From positions 14,849,501 to 14,913,500 of the forward strand of contig WPIO01000001.1 of assembly GCA_009760855.2 (NCBI GenBank): a DNA stretch of 64,000 nt. The letters run 5' to 3'. The notes beneath the pieces were generated by a model. That model ran no database searches and was not told the origin of the DNA. It saw nothing but the letters and a program-made list of their open reading frames with translations. A program made the position numbers and the translations under genes. This stretch comes from Cristatella mucedo (Eukaryota; Bryozoa; Phylactolaemata; Cristatellidae). Shown here one piece after another: positions 23,001 to 37,600 of this stretch (its first letter is position 1; the number at the start of each line of letters is the position of its first letter).

Positions 23001-26000
23001 GTAACTACTTATTTCTTAGCTTTTCTGCATAGTAAAAATAGCTACAGAGTTAGATCCAATTTGAATACTGCGTTTCAAGTAAAATAGTGTGCTGGTAGCA
23101 GGTAGAAACTTTGGGATGGCAGTGTTGGAAGGCCAAAGGGCTCGAACCTATGACCTTGGTAATCATGGGCAAGCACAGTACCCTAGACCAAACCAGAGTG
23201 ACAAGGCATACAATTAATTCGCTTGGTTAGCTGATTGAACAGCCTCATTTGTATAGCGACAGAAGACCCTTAACGGCTATCACCCCCCTTGCAGTGGGCA
23301 ATAAAGGATCGCCCACTGCAACTACTCAAATCCACAATCTGGGTCACATGCTGCACCCTACCACCCAGCGTGTTATGAATGTAAGCTTGAGTTCCCACCA
23401 CACCTTGAGCACCTTAATACCTAGAATATTTGAGTATCTATCGAATACAACAAAAAGAGAAACAAACAAAGGAGGAACCCACTCAGCGCTGCACTACCGA
23501 AACACAACGGAAGAGACAAATATGACAAACTGTACATCAGGAAGAGACTGAAGAAGCTCAGAAGTGCAGTCCTGGCAAAGCTCAGCGACTGCCTAATTTA
23601 TATTCGAATCAGCAACACGAAGAGAATGAAGGTAAGACGCAAGAGCACTTCCCGACAAAGGTCGTGGGTTAGAGTCCTTGGCATTAACAGCATGCATCGT
23701 TCTATGGCTTACTACAGAGACTCAGTGGTACTCACATTCGAACGAGACTTAAATATTCCCACATCTTTTCCAGGAGGTCATCAAAGTTCCATTTATGATG
23801 GGCTGACAGTGGTACGCAGTGTGGTATCTTGTAAATAACGTCCAGCTCCTAGGACCAGTAAATGATGCAGTTAAAATAAGCAGTTTCCTACCCTATTGCT
23901 AAAAACAGACACTGCTTCCACCGGCACAGTCAACAGGCGATAAATGCAAGGCCTATGCAATTTTACTGGTAACATATGGATTTGACTGCACTGTAAGAGC
24001 CATTCGGAACTACCGAGATGCTGCCAGTTTTCTGAAAACCAAGACTCGGACACCAATCTCACGAGAACCTACAATAGCACATACATAGCTACTCTGCACA
24101 TGCTATTAAGGCCTACTACAAAATATTGACCCCAATCAAACAGAATTTGTGAACTGGATTATGGACACGTGTCTTAGAATAGATTTGAAGACATCTCCTT
24201 AAGCTTGATCAAAAAAATCGCCCAGTGCCATATTTGATATGACTGCTACAGGCTTTTGATGTCGGCTGATCGTCTGTAACTCAATTAAGCACACAACAAA
24301 AGGCCCAGGGCATTATACCTTCGGGCCACTCTCTCCTACTGTATACAAATCCGGGAGTTGCATAACGACAGGCATTCATCCTGAGAAAGCCAGCAGCTCT
24401 CTCTTATCAGTGATCAGAGTGTGATCACAGTTCATCTGTAGCCGAGTGCTCATTGGCAGAATGCCTCAAGCTCAAAGATTCAGGTGAAACTTGCACATGG
24501 TATCACCACCGGCTCGCTGGTGGGAGGCTGGTTGTAAGTCCATCGGTGCTAAAAATGCACATATCCCAAGGACTCTGCACAGGGTAAACAGATCCACTAG
24601 ACTTGGTTAAGTAAACAAGCATCCCGAAAGCTAAGCCAAGTTCAGTGATTGATCTCCATGTACAGCCAAGCACCAAACGAGTCAACAGCTTTTGAAAATA
24701 TCCTATCGCCTTACAAAGCATTCCTCTACAAATGCAGTCTGGAAAGCAACTGCCTATGACATCCTGACAGTGAAGGTCGAGAAAGCTCTCTATATCCTAG
24801 CAATTCTCTCAATAATTGTCTTCAGCCTTGCCCAACGGCTGCAAGGGAATGCAAAGAAGTAGTCTACAACTACAGTAGCCCCATACTGCCAAATAATGAT
24901 AACTTGAAAAATAACTAGCTAATATATAAGTGCTACAAGTAATGTAAGAGTAGGTGATGTGTAAGACACAGTGATGTGTAAGACACAGTGATGTGTAAGA
25001 CACAGTGATGTGTAAGACTGTCTTAAGTGGATAGCAGTCTTGAACATCGATCACGATATATTTAAAGCAAGAACATACATGAGTAAAACAACGAATACAA
25101 GCATGAACAAATGGTACTCTCAATTCTGGTCGAAAGTGTGCAGACAACACTTGAGAGGGCAAACTGTATCTATGCCCGAGGTCCGACTATGGTCAGTAGC
25201 CAAGGCAGTTAACAAGTTACTAGCAAGTAGGGATTGGAAAGCAGATACAATGTCTGCGTTTAGGGTGGGTATGTTCATGCGCAACATCCCAAGACCAGCA
25301 AGGTTCATTTATACTTAAACGACAAATAGCTGGAAGAAACCCCCTGAAGGGTCTGCTTGTGTAACCTAACATCCGGTTGAAGGCTACCAATACCTTAGCA
25401 AATTCATCGCAGTATGCATGTACCATGCAACAGTCATACAAAACGGTGGACACCACCGATGGATGAGACAAGATGAAGAAAACACAAGTCAATTGATAAT
25501 AAAAAAAACAAGATTGAGCACCTTAGAGTACTAACCTCTATCGAGATCTGGTCAATCTTGTTTAACACATATATTGCAGGTATGTAGACTCGGTTGCCTT
25601 CGACGACATCAATGAGGTCCTCGGTCGTAGCATCGTATCTCAAAGTGATGTCAGCATTGTGTATCCTATATTCCGACAACACTGCTTTGACGGTATCCGA
25701 GTCTAATTCAGACTGTGGTACCTGTGTACAAAGACATACATTTGCATGCATGTAGACAGACCAAATAGATGGCAGAATGGTAGACTCAAGTTTGAACAGC
25801 GAGAGCACCGTAGAGTCACCCAGGAGTGCTGAATGTATCTTATGTGCATGCAACAGGAATGATAGCATAATCCTAACGACCTGACATGGCATTTGCACCT
25901 CAAACAGACGTGATGGGAGCTCATTCAAGCAACATTTACAGGTTATACCTACCATGGGGTTTAAGTTAATGCCACCTTTGTCTTTCTTCCTAAAGTGTAT

Positions 26001-29000
26001 GTTGGGAGGCTTTTTATTAAGACGAATACCAAAACCTTCCAGTTCATGCTCGATGATTTGCTTGTGACCAAGAGGCTTCAGAACATCCAGCACAATAAAA
26101 ATTAGGCTGCAGGTTCTTGCAACTGCAAAAGATAAAAAAAACGAAATTACATTGATGAGCCGACAAAACCAACTGAATATACATATTACCAACACAAAAT
26201 GAGAATGCTCTTCAGTTTGTTTATTAGAGATACAAAAAATATAAAATTTCAAAGTCAATGTTTTAACCTGTACAGCATCATAAACACTACTATGTCTAGA
26301 ACATGCACATTGTAAGTGAAACTGGGAGCACGAGAACTGCTGAAGGTATATTAGATGTTACTAGAAAAGCAACACAGCATAGTTTAGAAAATACATATAG
26401 TACCAAACCAAATCGATAGAGACTTGTATCGATTGTATTGCATAAAAACCTCGGTGGATAGACACCCGGAATCCCAGCAGGCTGCTTATGCAGCCGGTGA
26501 TCTTAAAAGGCTAGAACCGATGCTAAGTGCGTAGCACAACACGGATGAGCTGCAAAAATACACCTACATGACATATGACCTGCCACTTGGCGTGACATAT
26601 AATCCTGCATAGGAAAGAGGTCAGCATAAATGTAGGTCCGGCGTTAGAGCACTGTGCCTAGCAGCATCCGAAGCTCAAGGCGCACAGCACAGATCCTGAA
26701 CAACAATGAAGTGCAAAAACTGTCAGTGACAGAGAGAAAAACATTGCTGTGCTGCTCTGCTTCTCCAACAGAAGAGCCAGGTTTTTGGAGTGATGGTCAT
26801 GATGCATATTGTTTGCAGCCCTTTCCCAATCCCGGCACCGGAGAACAATCCAACCGGTTGACAAGCAAGCTAAAAGCCTGAACGAAAGCTCTCTTGCTTT
26901 CTCATGATCTCGCAGAGGGATGCTCATAAGGACTTTCAGCATGTCGAATCTTCTGTCTGAGGTCTTTTGTGAACCAACTCACTGCCAGCAGCCACATAGA
27001 TGTGCTGCACTATTGTAAAACCAGTAAAAACACATAGCATATAAGCATCGGATAGATGACAGTGGAAATTACTCTGCGGGATGAATAGAAGCAAGCAGAA
27101 AATCTCAAGCAGAAAGCGTGCAGCAGCCATCAGGACCCGAGCCAGTGACCGCCACAGGCCACAGTGACAAACGGTGCAATTGGGCAGGAGCAAACTGAGC
27201 AAGCTCATACACCAGCTGATCAGGCACGCACTTTGTGCTAGCTGACACTTGCAGCATCATGCAGTGGATATGCACGCAAGTCAGAATCATATTGTTTTAT
27301 GTAATAATAATAATGCACTTAATAAAACGCCCTCAGAGAACACAATCTCTTTCTAGGCGCTTTGCATTTGCTGCAAAGGGAAATGCGAAACGTGTAAAGT
27401 AAAAGGGAAGCTATTTATGACTTGACGATACTCCTTCGACAAGGATGATATGACAAACTTCTGGGTCGACAGCATCCCTAAGATGCTGGAATATGAGCAA
27501 AAGGATTGGGCAGAAACTTTGTATGCAGAGAGACAATGACCCAACATGCGCTTCAAAGCCTGAGCAGATCTTTTTGCTCACGATGGTAATAGCAATTGGC
27601 TGAGCTGAGCAACTTCATGATGTCACTCGCATACAAAACACGTCTGAAAGCACCAGGTAAGGCAACACTGATGCAAGATCTTCCACCCAGCACACCAGAA
27701 GCTGCATTCAACCACGACCACTAACAGGGGGAGGGGGTAGCCAATGCAGCCTCTATACCCAACAAAACATGCACAAGCAACAAAGAACAACGCTCAATCG
27801 CTGTAGAGCAACAGTAGCAGCTACAGTGTAATGTAATGTATCTCTGTCTGTAACCCTACAAAGCCACGAAGACTATGTGGTGTTACACAGAAGAGTTTTG
27901 TACAGCTCACTCAAAGCTTAAGCAGTTTTCGGAACAAATTCGGTAGCCAACAGACTTGATCTCACTCAACCCAGAGAAAGTGAGAAGCATAGCAGAGTCA
28001 GCAGAACAGTTGAGGTAGTGAGTAGCATGAAGATAGCAGCTCGGGACTGCCGAAAGGTTGTGCTTTAGTCAGCAACAGGTGAGCAGATGTCATTTCGTAA
28101 GAATTGTGGCAGTGAGTTCCAAAGTCTTGGACCTGCAGAGCAAAATCTCCTGTCGCCAATGGTCTTTTAAGAAAAGAAATGGAATAGCTAATTTACTGTC
28201 CATGAAGGGCATGAGGGCACGAGGAGCTGAAACTGGTACAGCAGTTCAGCTAGGCATGAAGTAGCCAAGCCGAGGCAGACCTTGTAGGTCAGCAGAAAAA
28301 CTGTGCTCTGTATCCGTTGATTAACTGGCTGCCATCCAAGCTCTTTCAGCAGAAAAACATGGTCAGACCTCTGGGATTTGTACACTAGCCTTTCGGTTAT
28401 ATTCACTGCCAGATACAGCTACCAGAGCAGGGTGGCACCCACGTCTTGGCCAGCAGAGTGCGTTGAACCTAATGAATCGCATGACGACTCAAACAGAGTG
28501 CATCAGTAATGATGCACCGTGTTACTACTGCAGCTACTATGACCACATACTATAGCTGTTTCACTTTAGTAAGTGCGGGTTACTGCATGCTAGCATGCTA
28601 CTTAGAGACACGACTGGCATATGAGATTCATCATTTCATCCACCCTGGCGCTGACTCATTACCTCAGTTGCATAGTTGCAGACAAGACTAGCCAACAAGT
28701 TCATAGTCAATGCCTGTTTAACATGACTGCTCGATGCTTGAAAAACTTGGGCCAACTACAATTACACTTACACAGCAGTGTCAGGTGTGCCAAGCAGATA
28801 CAGAGCAACCTGTGGCTTGATGGGGCTGAAGCAATTCTTACCTGCTATTACTTGCTTGCCTCTTCCTTTACCATCTTTGGCGCCTTCTATAATACCAGGC
28901 AGGTCAAGAAGCTACAACGCCCGATTGAAATAGCACGACACTTACTATAGAATGATGTAATCATGTTCAGACTGACATATTAAACAGATTCAAGCAAAAG

Positions 29001-31532
29001 CACGACAATGCCCAGATGGTCCAATAGAAAGATCAAACCACAACGATGGCAGCAAGACACTAGGTGACGGTGAGTCACTCCATATCACTCGATCAGACGT
29101 TATCACCACAATATTCAGTATTAATATAGGTAAGAATGATTCAGACTTAACAAGCAATGCCTCCAAAGGCTTCCACCTTATTCTCTATTGTAGTCTGACA
29201 ACATAGAGCTTCAGCTCAAATCCTCTCCTTGCTGACACAATGCAGACACAACTGGCAGGGCATGCACACATAAGACGAGACACAGATTCACGCCCACAGC
29301 AGATGGTAAGACAAGTCCTGCAGAGAGACCATGGGCCAATCATATGGGCTTATGATGAACTTGCAGTATAGCAAAAGTGCAGCTGAAGACTTAACGAAGA
29401 GGGCTGGACACTAGCACAAGCCGTTCCTCAAGCAATACTATCCCAATATAAAACTTATCACGAGAGATTGATCTCGGATGTAAGCAAACAGGCTGACCAG
29501 AAAGAAAACCAAATTTTTTTGGGCAACTATGTTGGATATGGGGCTCGCTCTTCACGACCTAGGTCGTAGGTTCGAGTCCTGCATCAGACAAGCCTTTATT
29601 GCCTGCTGCAAGAGAGTAATAGCCAACAAGGCTCTCCTGCTGCTATATAAATGAGGCTGTTGCATCATCCGACCTTTATCTTTTTTTTTCATTATCTGGG
29701 TCTTAGCCTATGAGTAAGGTGCCAGCTCTTCACTATCCCAGGTCGTGAGTTCAAGTCGTGCAGTGGGCGATCCTTTATTGCCCACTGCAAGTGGTGGTGA
29801 TGGCTGGTAAGGCTCTTTTGCTGCTATATAAAGGAGGCTGTTGAATCAGCTAACCTTTAACTTTAAACTTCATGCTTTACTAATCGGTGATTAAGTAGCA
29901 AACAATCATCAAGTTATTAGGACAGTGATACACTTACCATTCACAGCTAGCTCAATTCCTACAATTCTTGTACACTGATGCTATCTGCTCTCCTGCTGCC
30001 ACCTGTGGCAATGCTAAGTTAGTGTCATTCACTGTTACCTCGTTGTTGAACATTCCTGACAGTTCTGTATTTAAGCAAAATTTTTCGCTTTTTCTTAATT
30101 ACACATGCCGACCCTGGCTGCCCATCAGCTGCAGGTCGAGAGCTGCTTAAGCTTCCAGTGCTCTCGAACAAACTCTCATATAACAACCACTTAGCCCCAC
30201 AACTTTTTGCAAGGCAGATGGAAATACGTTGCACCAAAAGCTCATATAATCTTGGTGGTTCATCAAGTCAGGACATACGTGTGTATCGCTATTAGTACCT
30301 AGCCACGAGCAGACTTTATAATTTGGGATGGTAGTCTGTACCACAGTGGCATCAAGTCGTATACCAAAATATTAAACAAGTAACAAAAACTCTAATCCAG
30401 CAAGCCTTGTATGACTTTCTTTGCCCGGGTCAAGCAGCAGCAGTAACTGTAATAAGCCCAGACCATTATCAATGGGTACATGCAACAGGTCCACATTGTC
30501 ACCAACAGAAAATCATTTACAATTTGCACATGGTCCCTTGAGTAGTGACTCCCAAATAAAACATGAATATGCTTCTTTCTTTATAGGATACAATATCTTT
30601 TCGGAGGCAAGATAGTTTTCCAAACCCGGTTGGCAGTTTAGCCATAACTTTCTTTTGGTTACTAATTCATCATGGCTTATCTGCAATCAGTTCAGACGAG
30701 ATTGCAGGGCCTGAATAAACGCTCGATGAGACCCTGCTCGCACCGTGTGCCTACAAGTGGTTTTCTTACCGTTACTGAAGTGATTCTTAGTAATTTATCC
30801 TTTGCTGGCACAGCAACAAGTATCTCACAGCTTAAAAGACGTTTTTAAGACTAACCAAGGAGGTGAAAACAAACCTGTATCTTGGCACCTTTGTAGCGTA
30901 TTACACCGGGAACCGTAGTGAGTGTCGTGAACTCATATGCAGCCACTTCCGAGTACACTCCAGCCAGATTCGTCAATAACGTTGACTTGCCAACTGAAGG
31001 AAAACCTAAACAATAAAAGCAATCGTCGGCTGATTCAAAGACCTCGTTTATGTGGGGGCACAAGAGCCTAAGCGGCTATCGCACTTGCAGTGAGTGATGA
31101 GAGATTTCTTGCTTCCGGACTAGAATCCATGACCAGGTTCACGGAGTGCATCTTACCGATGGGTTAAGATCCACATAACGTTGGAGAAAACAATAGAACT
31201 GTCATTTCCTCTAGCAGTGAGCAAGAACGAATTGCCCGCTGAAAGCCTCGAAGTGAGGACTAAGGTCTCGAAGGGTAATACAAACAAATCTACCTACCAC
31301 TTGGCTCAGACCCAAGGGCAAAGTGAAAATGCACCGAGTGTAAGTGTAGGGACCTATAAGTGGACAGTAAACAAAGCAGCCTATCATACTGAATCTAAAG
31401 AGTGGCCATCAAATGTGCCATCAAAAGTGGCCATCAGGCCATCAACTTAAGTGCTAGGCAAAATGAGAAACAAATGCCAGTAAATGAAAAGTGAACCCGG
31501 AATGGCTTATCAGGTAAGCCAGCAATAACAGT

Positions 31533-31625
<93 letters not shown>

Positions 31626-34600
31626 CACACTCAAGAACAAAAGACAAGTTCATGGCTGGCCCTCCACCAAGGAAAAGCTGACCGGAATAGATGCTTCTTC
31701 TGCAGTGACTTAAAGAATGCAAGGTCATTGCAGGTAGTGACGATACCTATAAGAAAGTTACAGACTTTTGGTGCATACCAGCTGAAGGCTTGACCACCAA
31801 ACGATATCAATCTAGTGCAAGGGACAGCAAAATGACTAGCATTTAGTGGGTCCCTGTGATTCGTCCTTGATGTGCTTATGCGTGCTGACACTGTGCATGC
31901 TGCCACTAACCACATTTGCATGCTGACCCTGTGCATGTCACCCCTAACCATAGTATTCATTTCGTTTGTTTTTCAAGCATGATTTTACTTACCATTCAAT
32001 TGCATTTCACTTTACAGCAAATGTAAAGCGCCTAGAGAGAGATTAAGTTCTCTGAGGGCGCTTTATCAAGTGAATTATTATTATTATTATTATTAGATGC
32101 AGAGGCGAGGGTAGTGCGAGAGCACAGGATGAGCAAGGAGGCTGGATAGGTAGGCTGGTGCTAGCAAGTGAGGTGACCTATATAAGCCACACTGAGTACC
32201 TTGAAATCAATTCGATGCTATATAGGAACCCACTGAAGCTCAGACAGAAGTTGGGTGATGTGGCTGCAACATTGCTGATGACAGACCAGACAAGCCAGGA
32301 AGCATGCCAATAGGTTAGTGTTAACATGCACAGTGTTAGCATGCTAAAGTACACAAAAGACCATACACAAGGACTATGCAAATCCTATGAGGAACAGGTC
32401 GGTCTTCAGCTTTTTTTAATGTCATTAAGTCAGAGGATTTCATGACTTAAGGCAGGAGCGAGTTACAGGCTGTAGAAGTATACGAACTAAAGGCATGGTC
32501 TCTAAAGGATTTGACGTTCATCGAGGCATAGCTCAAGGACTTAGGTAAAAAGAGTGAGTGGTATGTTGTGTTTCGTGCGTGAGTGTCTTGCTAAACAGCA
32601 AACGACCTGGAGCACTCGTATGCAACCGTACACAACAATGTGTAATGCAGACCATAACTCTGAGAACAGTTCAGGAACTCGGCACTCCAATTGGCTAGAC
32701 AAGGTCGGGAGGGGACCATCCAGCCTAGTACCAGCTGACGATAACATTTAGGTATAGCACTACCATGGGCTGGGGTATGCACTTTCACAACACGATCTCA
32801 ACATTTGCCTAGCCTTATAGGGAAGTAGCTTGGATAGGTAGGCACGAGCAAAATAAAGGGGAGCTGGAGCAGGTCGGTGAAAAGTGGTTTAATGCGGCAA
32901 CTACAACATTACCAACAGACAAGCTTAGATGCCAAGTTGTGCACCAAGGATACTCACTTTTTTTGCACAGGCCAGAAGACCCACGAATAGTGAGTTACAG
33001 AAGTCGAGACGGGATGTCATAAACTCACGGAGAGTCTTAGACATAGCATCCCTGTTTAAGCAGACCCAAAATTATGCGATGTTACTTAGCTAAAAGTAGG
33101 CAGACGTAACTTCGGAGCTGAAGCGGTCGTCTAGTGAAGGGTTTTAGAACAGTATACTTAGATTGCATGCAGATGCAACAGGAGATATGCTGACTCGGCC
33201 CATTTTGAAGGTTAAGTTTTCCAATTTACTAAGCTTGCCCATAATTAGCAAATTGACTTTATCGTCATTCAATTTTAGAGTTTGCTGCCATTCACGAATG
33301 AATATCAGCAATATATGCCGCAAGGAAGATGAGCAAGTTTGACATGATAGAAGGTAGGCGGGATAACTTTTTGACGAATCCTTTTTTCGGTGCTGCAGCA
33401 GCAGCCCACCCAGTAGCTTGATTTGAACCCCGTAAAACGGCTATGGAGTGGTATCGACAGGCAGCAGAGGCGGGTGCTCGGCCTACAGTAGTAACAGACC
33501 TTTTCAGTAAAACTCAGGCTCTCGGAATGCGCTGCAGCAGAAGAGACATTGCAGAAGTTTTTGGCCTCATTGATGGCCAGACAAGGAAGGAAGGAAGGTC
33601 CTAAAGAATAGTGGGGGGGGGACAATATCACACTAAACACATACATACCAACAGCATATGTGCGTGTTTTTGGACTGGTAATAAATGCTTTCAAATGCTG
33701 CGAATAACTTTAGTATGCCTGGCATTACAGAAAACCCTCTTATTACCCAAACAAATTTACAGTCACAGCAACTGTGGACATACTGCTAAGTGTTTGTTGT
33801 TAACACAGAGTAAGTAGGATTGTAGGGGATGCTACTGCATACACTCAGAAAACCTATAATCGTTATTGTTGGGAGGTATTAACTTCTAGAATGGGGTATT
33901 TTCAACAAAATCTCCAAAAACTAAACCCAATTTTTGAGTTTTTCAAAGGGCGCACATGTGACATATTTAATCTCAAGTTTTGGTGTATATATTATTCATT
34001 TGTATAGCACCCTAACAGAACTTAATTTCAATTCAGGTGCTTCACATATGCCACGGAGCTCGAGCCCTCGACCTCGGCCAAACTTTGGTCGGGGAAAGCA
34101 CCTTAAAAACTGAGCCAAACCAGTTTGGCATATGTCTTGTAACTACCACAAGTTTAAAAAGTTCTATAGGTCGGCATGCTTAGGCACCAAAGACTGCCAG
34201 CATTCCTGAAAAAAGTATTGTCCACTGGCATGAAAGTCAACTTTATCCGAGCCAGGACTGGGAACCATTACGTTTTGAAGTGGTTTTGTCAAGAAACAAG
34301 AGCAGACTAGGAATTTTTTTATCACACATATGTTTGCTGGCTATCTAAAGGACAAGGCCTTAAGGGCTTGATTGCCCTTCGAGCAGAAGTTTCACATTTT
34401 TGGCTACATGAATGAGGGGAATAGATTTAAGGCCCAGGAGTCACTATTATGGATGCTGCTGAAAGACTGCAAGCTTTTCTGGCCAAATTGCCATGGTGAA
34501 GTGGAGGTTGGAAACTATATGAACTTTTCAAATGTAAGAGTAAGTGCTCCCCCAATGTAAGTGTAAGTGCTCCTCATGATGGAATATAGAGTGAGAAAGC

Positions 34601-37600
34601 CCTGTCAATTTCTCTGCCGGCAGAGTTCTGCAAACATTAGGATACCCAGAGGAGTTTTCAAAGGTCACTTCTGCTCAGTAACCTGCAAGTTGAAACACGG
34701 ATTCGTGAGCCTTTCTTTGCAGATGTAGACGACCGTAGTGTGCAGACCTTGCCAAAGATGACGTCACTGATCTGAGCACAAAAGGAAATTTCACAAAAAA
34801 ATGAATTTAACTAAGAGCTTTAGAGAATTCTGGTGGGTGGTAAAAAAAAGTCTACCCTTGACAGGTAAAGGAAACTAATAGAGCTCTGATTCTGTTTCAC
34901 CACATATCTTAATGAGTCAGAGTTTTCAGCACTTGCTTCCAACAAAACAAAAAGTCTTTACCGAGATTAAAATGTTTAAAAGATTTTTAAAATAAAGGCA
35001 AGCTCAAGAGTGTCAAGAATTTTTTAACCGATGGGTTGTTTTAAGGAGGCAATAACAGAGGTTTGGGGAAAGGCAAAACAGCAAATTTAAGGGATCGGAA
35101 AACTAGAAAGGCAGCCGAACTGAGTGCTAGTTGCAATAGCCGAGAACCTCCGCAGGAACTCCCAAAATGAACGACTTGCAAAAAGTCAATCAGACTAAGG
35201 ACTGGCATATTGGCTAGCTCAACTATCTATGCTCTGGCGAAGATTCTAATTTTAGGAACATTTTGAGATCAAAATTGAGCAGGCAGCCTTTTATACGAAC
35301 TTTCTGAAAAAATCTTTGTTAAAGGTGACACCTAATTTCTGCACGTTCTTCGATAATTGACCATATGAGTCCAGAGTACTACGGCACGCTAATATATAGT
35401 GCAGTAACAACTCAGAGGATAGGCGAAAACATATCGTAACGAGAGTTTTGGACACTCCAGTAACGGAATTAGCATTCGTTTAGAGTCAATGGTGGCTTTG
35501 CAGCACAGCAGACAGCGCACCCAATAGGGCCACACATTACGAACCCCTGACTAGCTACTGAATTATATAAATCTACAATGGCAACAAGGCATCTTTTTTA
35601 ACAGTAAGCAAATGCTCAAAATTCAGGCATCACGTCTGGCAATGCATCAAATCTGAACGGCAAGCTCAGTAATCAAATTGCTAGGCTATGGATGATAGAC
35701 CAATCACTTTCTGAACTTCTCGTAAGAACATCTTAGTGCCTTAGCCTGCTCCTAGAACTCAATTTGGTAGCTAAGCAAATGTATCGCTTTGGACATATAT
35801 AACACAGATAAACCAAATGTGTATACCTAACCGAACAACTTCCAAAGAGGTGACTCACGTTGTTTTTCAAACTGGAGTAAGGCTAAGCAATATTTATGGG
35901 GGCTATGTGTTGTTTGAGAGTAGTGACTTGATTTAAGCTGAAATATTAGATTGTGAGAACACCTTGTTTGCTATCTAGCCGTGTGTGCTTTAGTGTCGTC
36001 TATTTCATGCAGACATGGCTCGCGTGCCTTCAATTGCTGTCAGGTATTGAATCGATACTGGTAGCAGCTTTAAAAGGGCTCATGACCGACAAGCTTGGTG
36101 AGATTGTAATAGAGATGCATACGCCAGCCTACGACAGTGCTGCACCCAGATGTTGTCTGCCGGTAGTAGGCTGGGGGGCTCTCCCGACCTGGACTGACCA
36201 ATCGAGGCGAAGCGTTCCTGCTGCTGGCGTTAGTAACAGCGCTGGCCGATCGGAGCATGGCGTGTCTGGGCACAGACGACAGAAGCTCCGGTTAGATTAG
36301 AACATCTGCAGAGAGTCGTTGATTAAACGTTGTTGAGTTCGGTTTCGTTCCGAGTGCTCCAAGTCGTTTGCTGTTTAGCAATACGCACACAAACACACAA
36401 CAATTGGTAGCAGAGAGTGGTTCATTCTACGATACTTCACGATCGGGAAACCGGCAAGGTGGTGTTTGAACACGAGGTATTTAGAGGCGGCCTCAAACTT
36501 TTGTCCTGGTTAAATTCTTTCGAGTGGACGGTGACCCTACATATATCAATAGAAATGCTGCTTAAGTGAGTCATACCCGGTTTTCTTCGGGGTTCTGCCT
36601 CAAGCTTTTAGCTTTTATTGGGAACAGCCGGAGGCCATAAGAAACATTACGAGTTGTTTTGCCGAAAGCTCGTTTGGCTGTGCACCCTCTTGACCGAGGA
36701 AGAGGCACAGCGCTTTTGGCTCGAGCAGGAGAGGATCGGCATAAGCCATAAGGAATCGCCGTCAGTCAGTGTCGTGGACCACTAGTCCCAGTTTGCACAA
36801 CCTATCCCAGCGGTTGTTACCGATACCGACGGACGAGGCAGTTATGGGACCACTTTTGTCGAGCTGGTTGAGGTCGAGGAAATTGTAAAGCTGGAGGCGG
36901 CGATTGAGCTAGGGGTGATTGTTGAGCCGGAGGCGATGGCTGAGCAAGAGGCGATTGTTGAACCGGAGGTGGCGGAATCAGACAGGCAGGAGTCTGAGAT
37001 GCCCGAAGAGGCGCCGGAGGTGCCAGTGCAAGCAGTGACGCCTGGGAAGCAGGCGGCTGCAGTGCCTGAAGGGCAGATGGAGGTAGCGGAGCCAGAGACG
37101 GCCGAGCCGGAGGCGGCGGTTGAGCAGGAGAAGGCGGTCGAACCGGAGGTGGCCGAATCAGAGAAGCAGGAGGCAGCGACGTCCGGCAAGGTGCCGGAGA
37201 TTCTAGCGCAGCGGTGAAGTCTGAAGGGTAGGAGGAGGTGGTGGTGTCAGCTCTGGTGACAACAGCGATGGTAGCTGAGAAGCCAATGACGGCACTGGCT
37301 GACAGCCAGATGAAATGTGTATTGCAAGCACGGCAAGGCCAGGCCACGACGCTATGAAAAAGTCGTGCCGAAAGACTCTCGAGGCTCCGAGGATTCGTGC
37401 AATGGATTGTCTACCTCGGTCGGTAGTGACCTAGGGGTAGAGCTATGCTGCCATAAGCAAGCGCATATTATGCATGTTGTTGTTTTATTTATTGCTTGAA
37501 TGTATGGTGGCTAAGAGTAAGGAGAGAGGAATGTTGAGATCGTAATAGAGAATGCATACCCCAGCCTACGACAGTGCTGAGCCTAAATGTTGTCTGCCGG

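Noticed and set aside
24954-25018. CRISPR array
   Set aside because: A short head-to-tail tandem repeat without spacers in animal DNA.
25434-26258. A single 274-codon minus-strand gene
   Set aside because: It is DRG1 exons 5 and 6 plus intron 5 and flanks that happen to stay open; splice sites and homology separate them.
28621-28950. 109-codon plus frame
   Set aside because: Overlaps DRG1 exon 4 on the other strand; no independent support.
29535-29865. tRNA genes (B-box-like GGTTCGAGTCC sequences)
   Set aside because: No complete cloverleaf with acceptor stem; they are heads of SINE copies repeated with the same body.
31434-31728. Val/Cys and Thr/His frames
   Set aside because: Translation of the CA microsatellite.
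36817-37347. 176-codon Pro/Ala-rich minus frame
   Set aside because: Shadow of the acidic repeat-bearing plus frame inside the LTR element; no known family.
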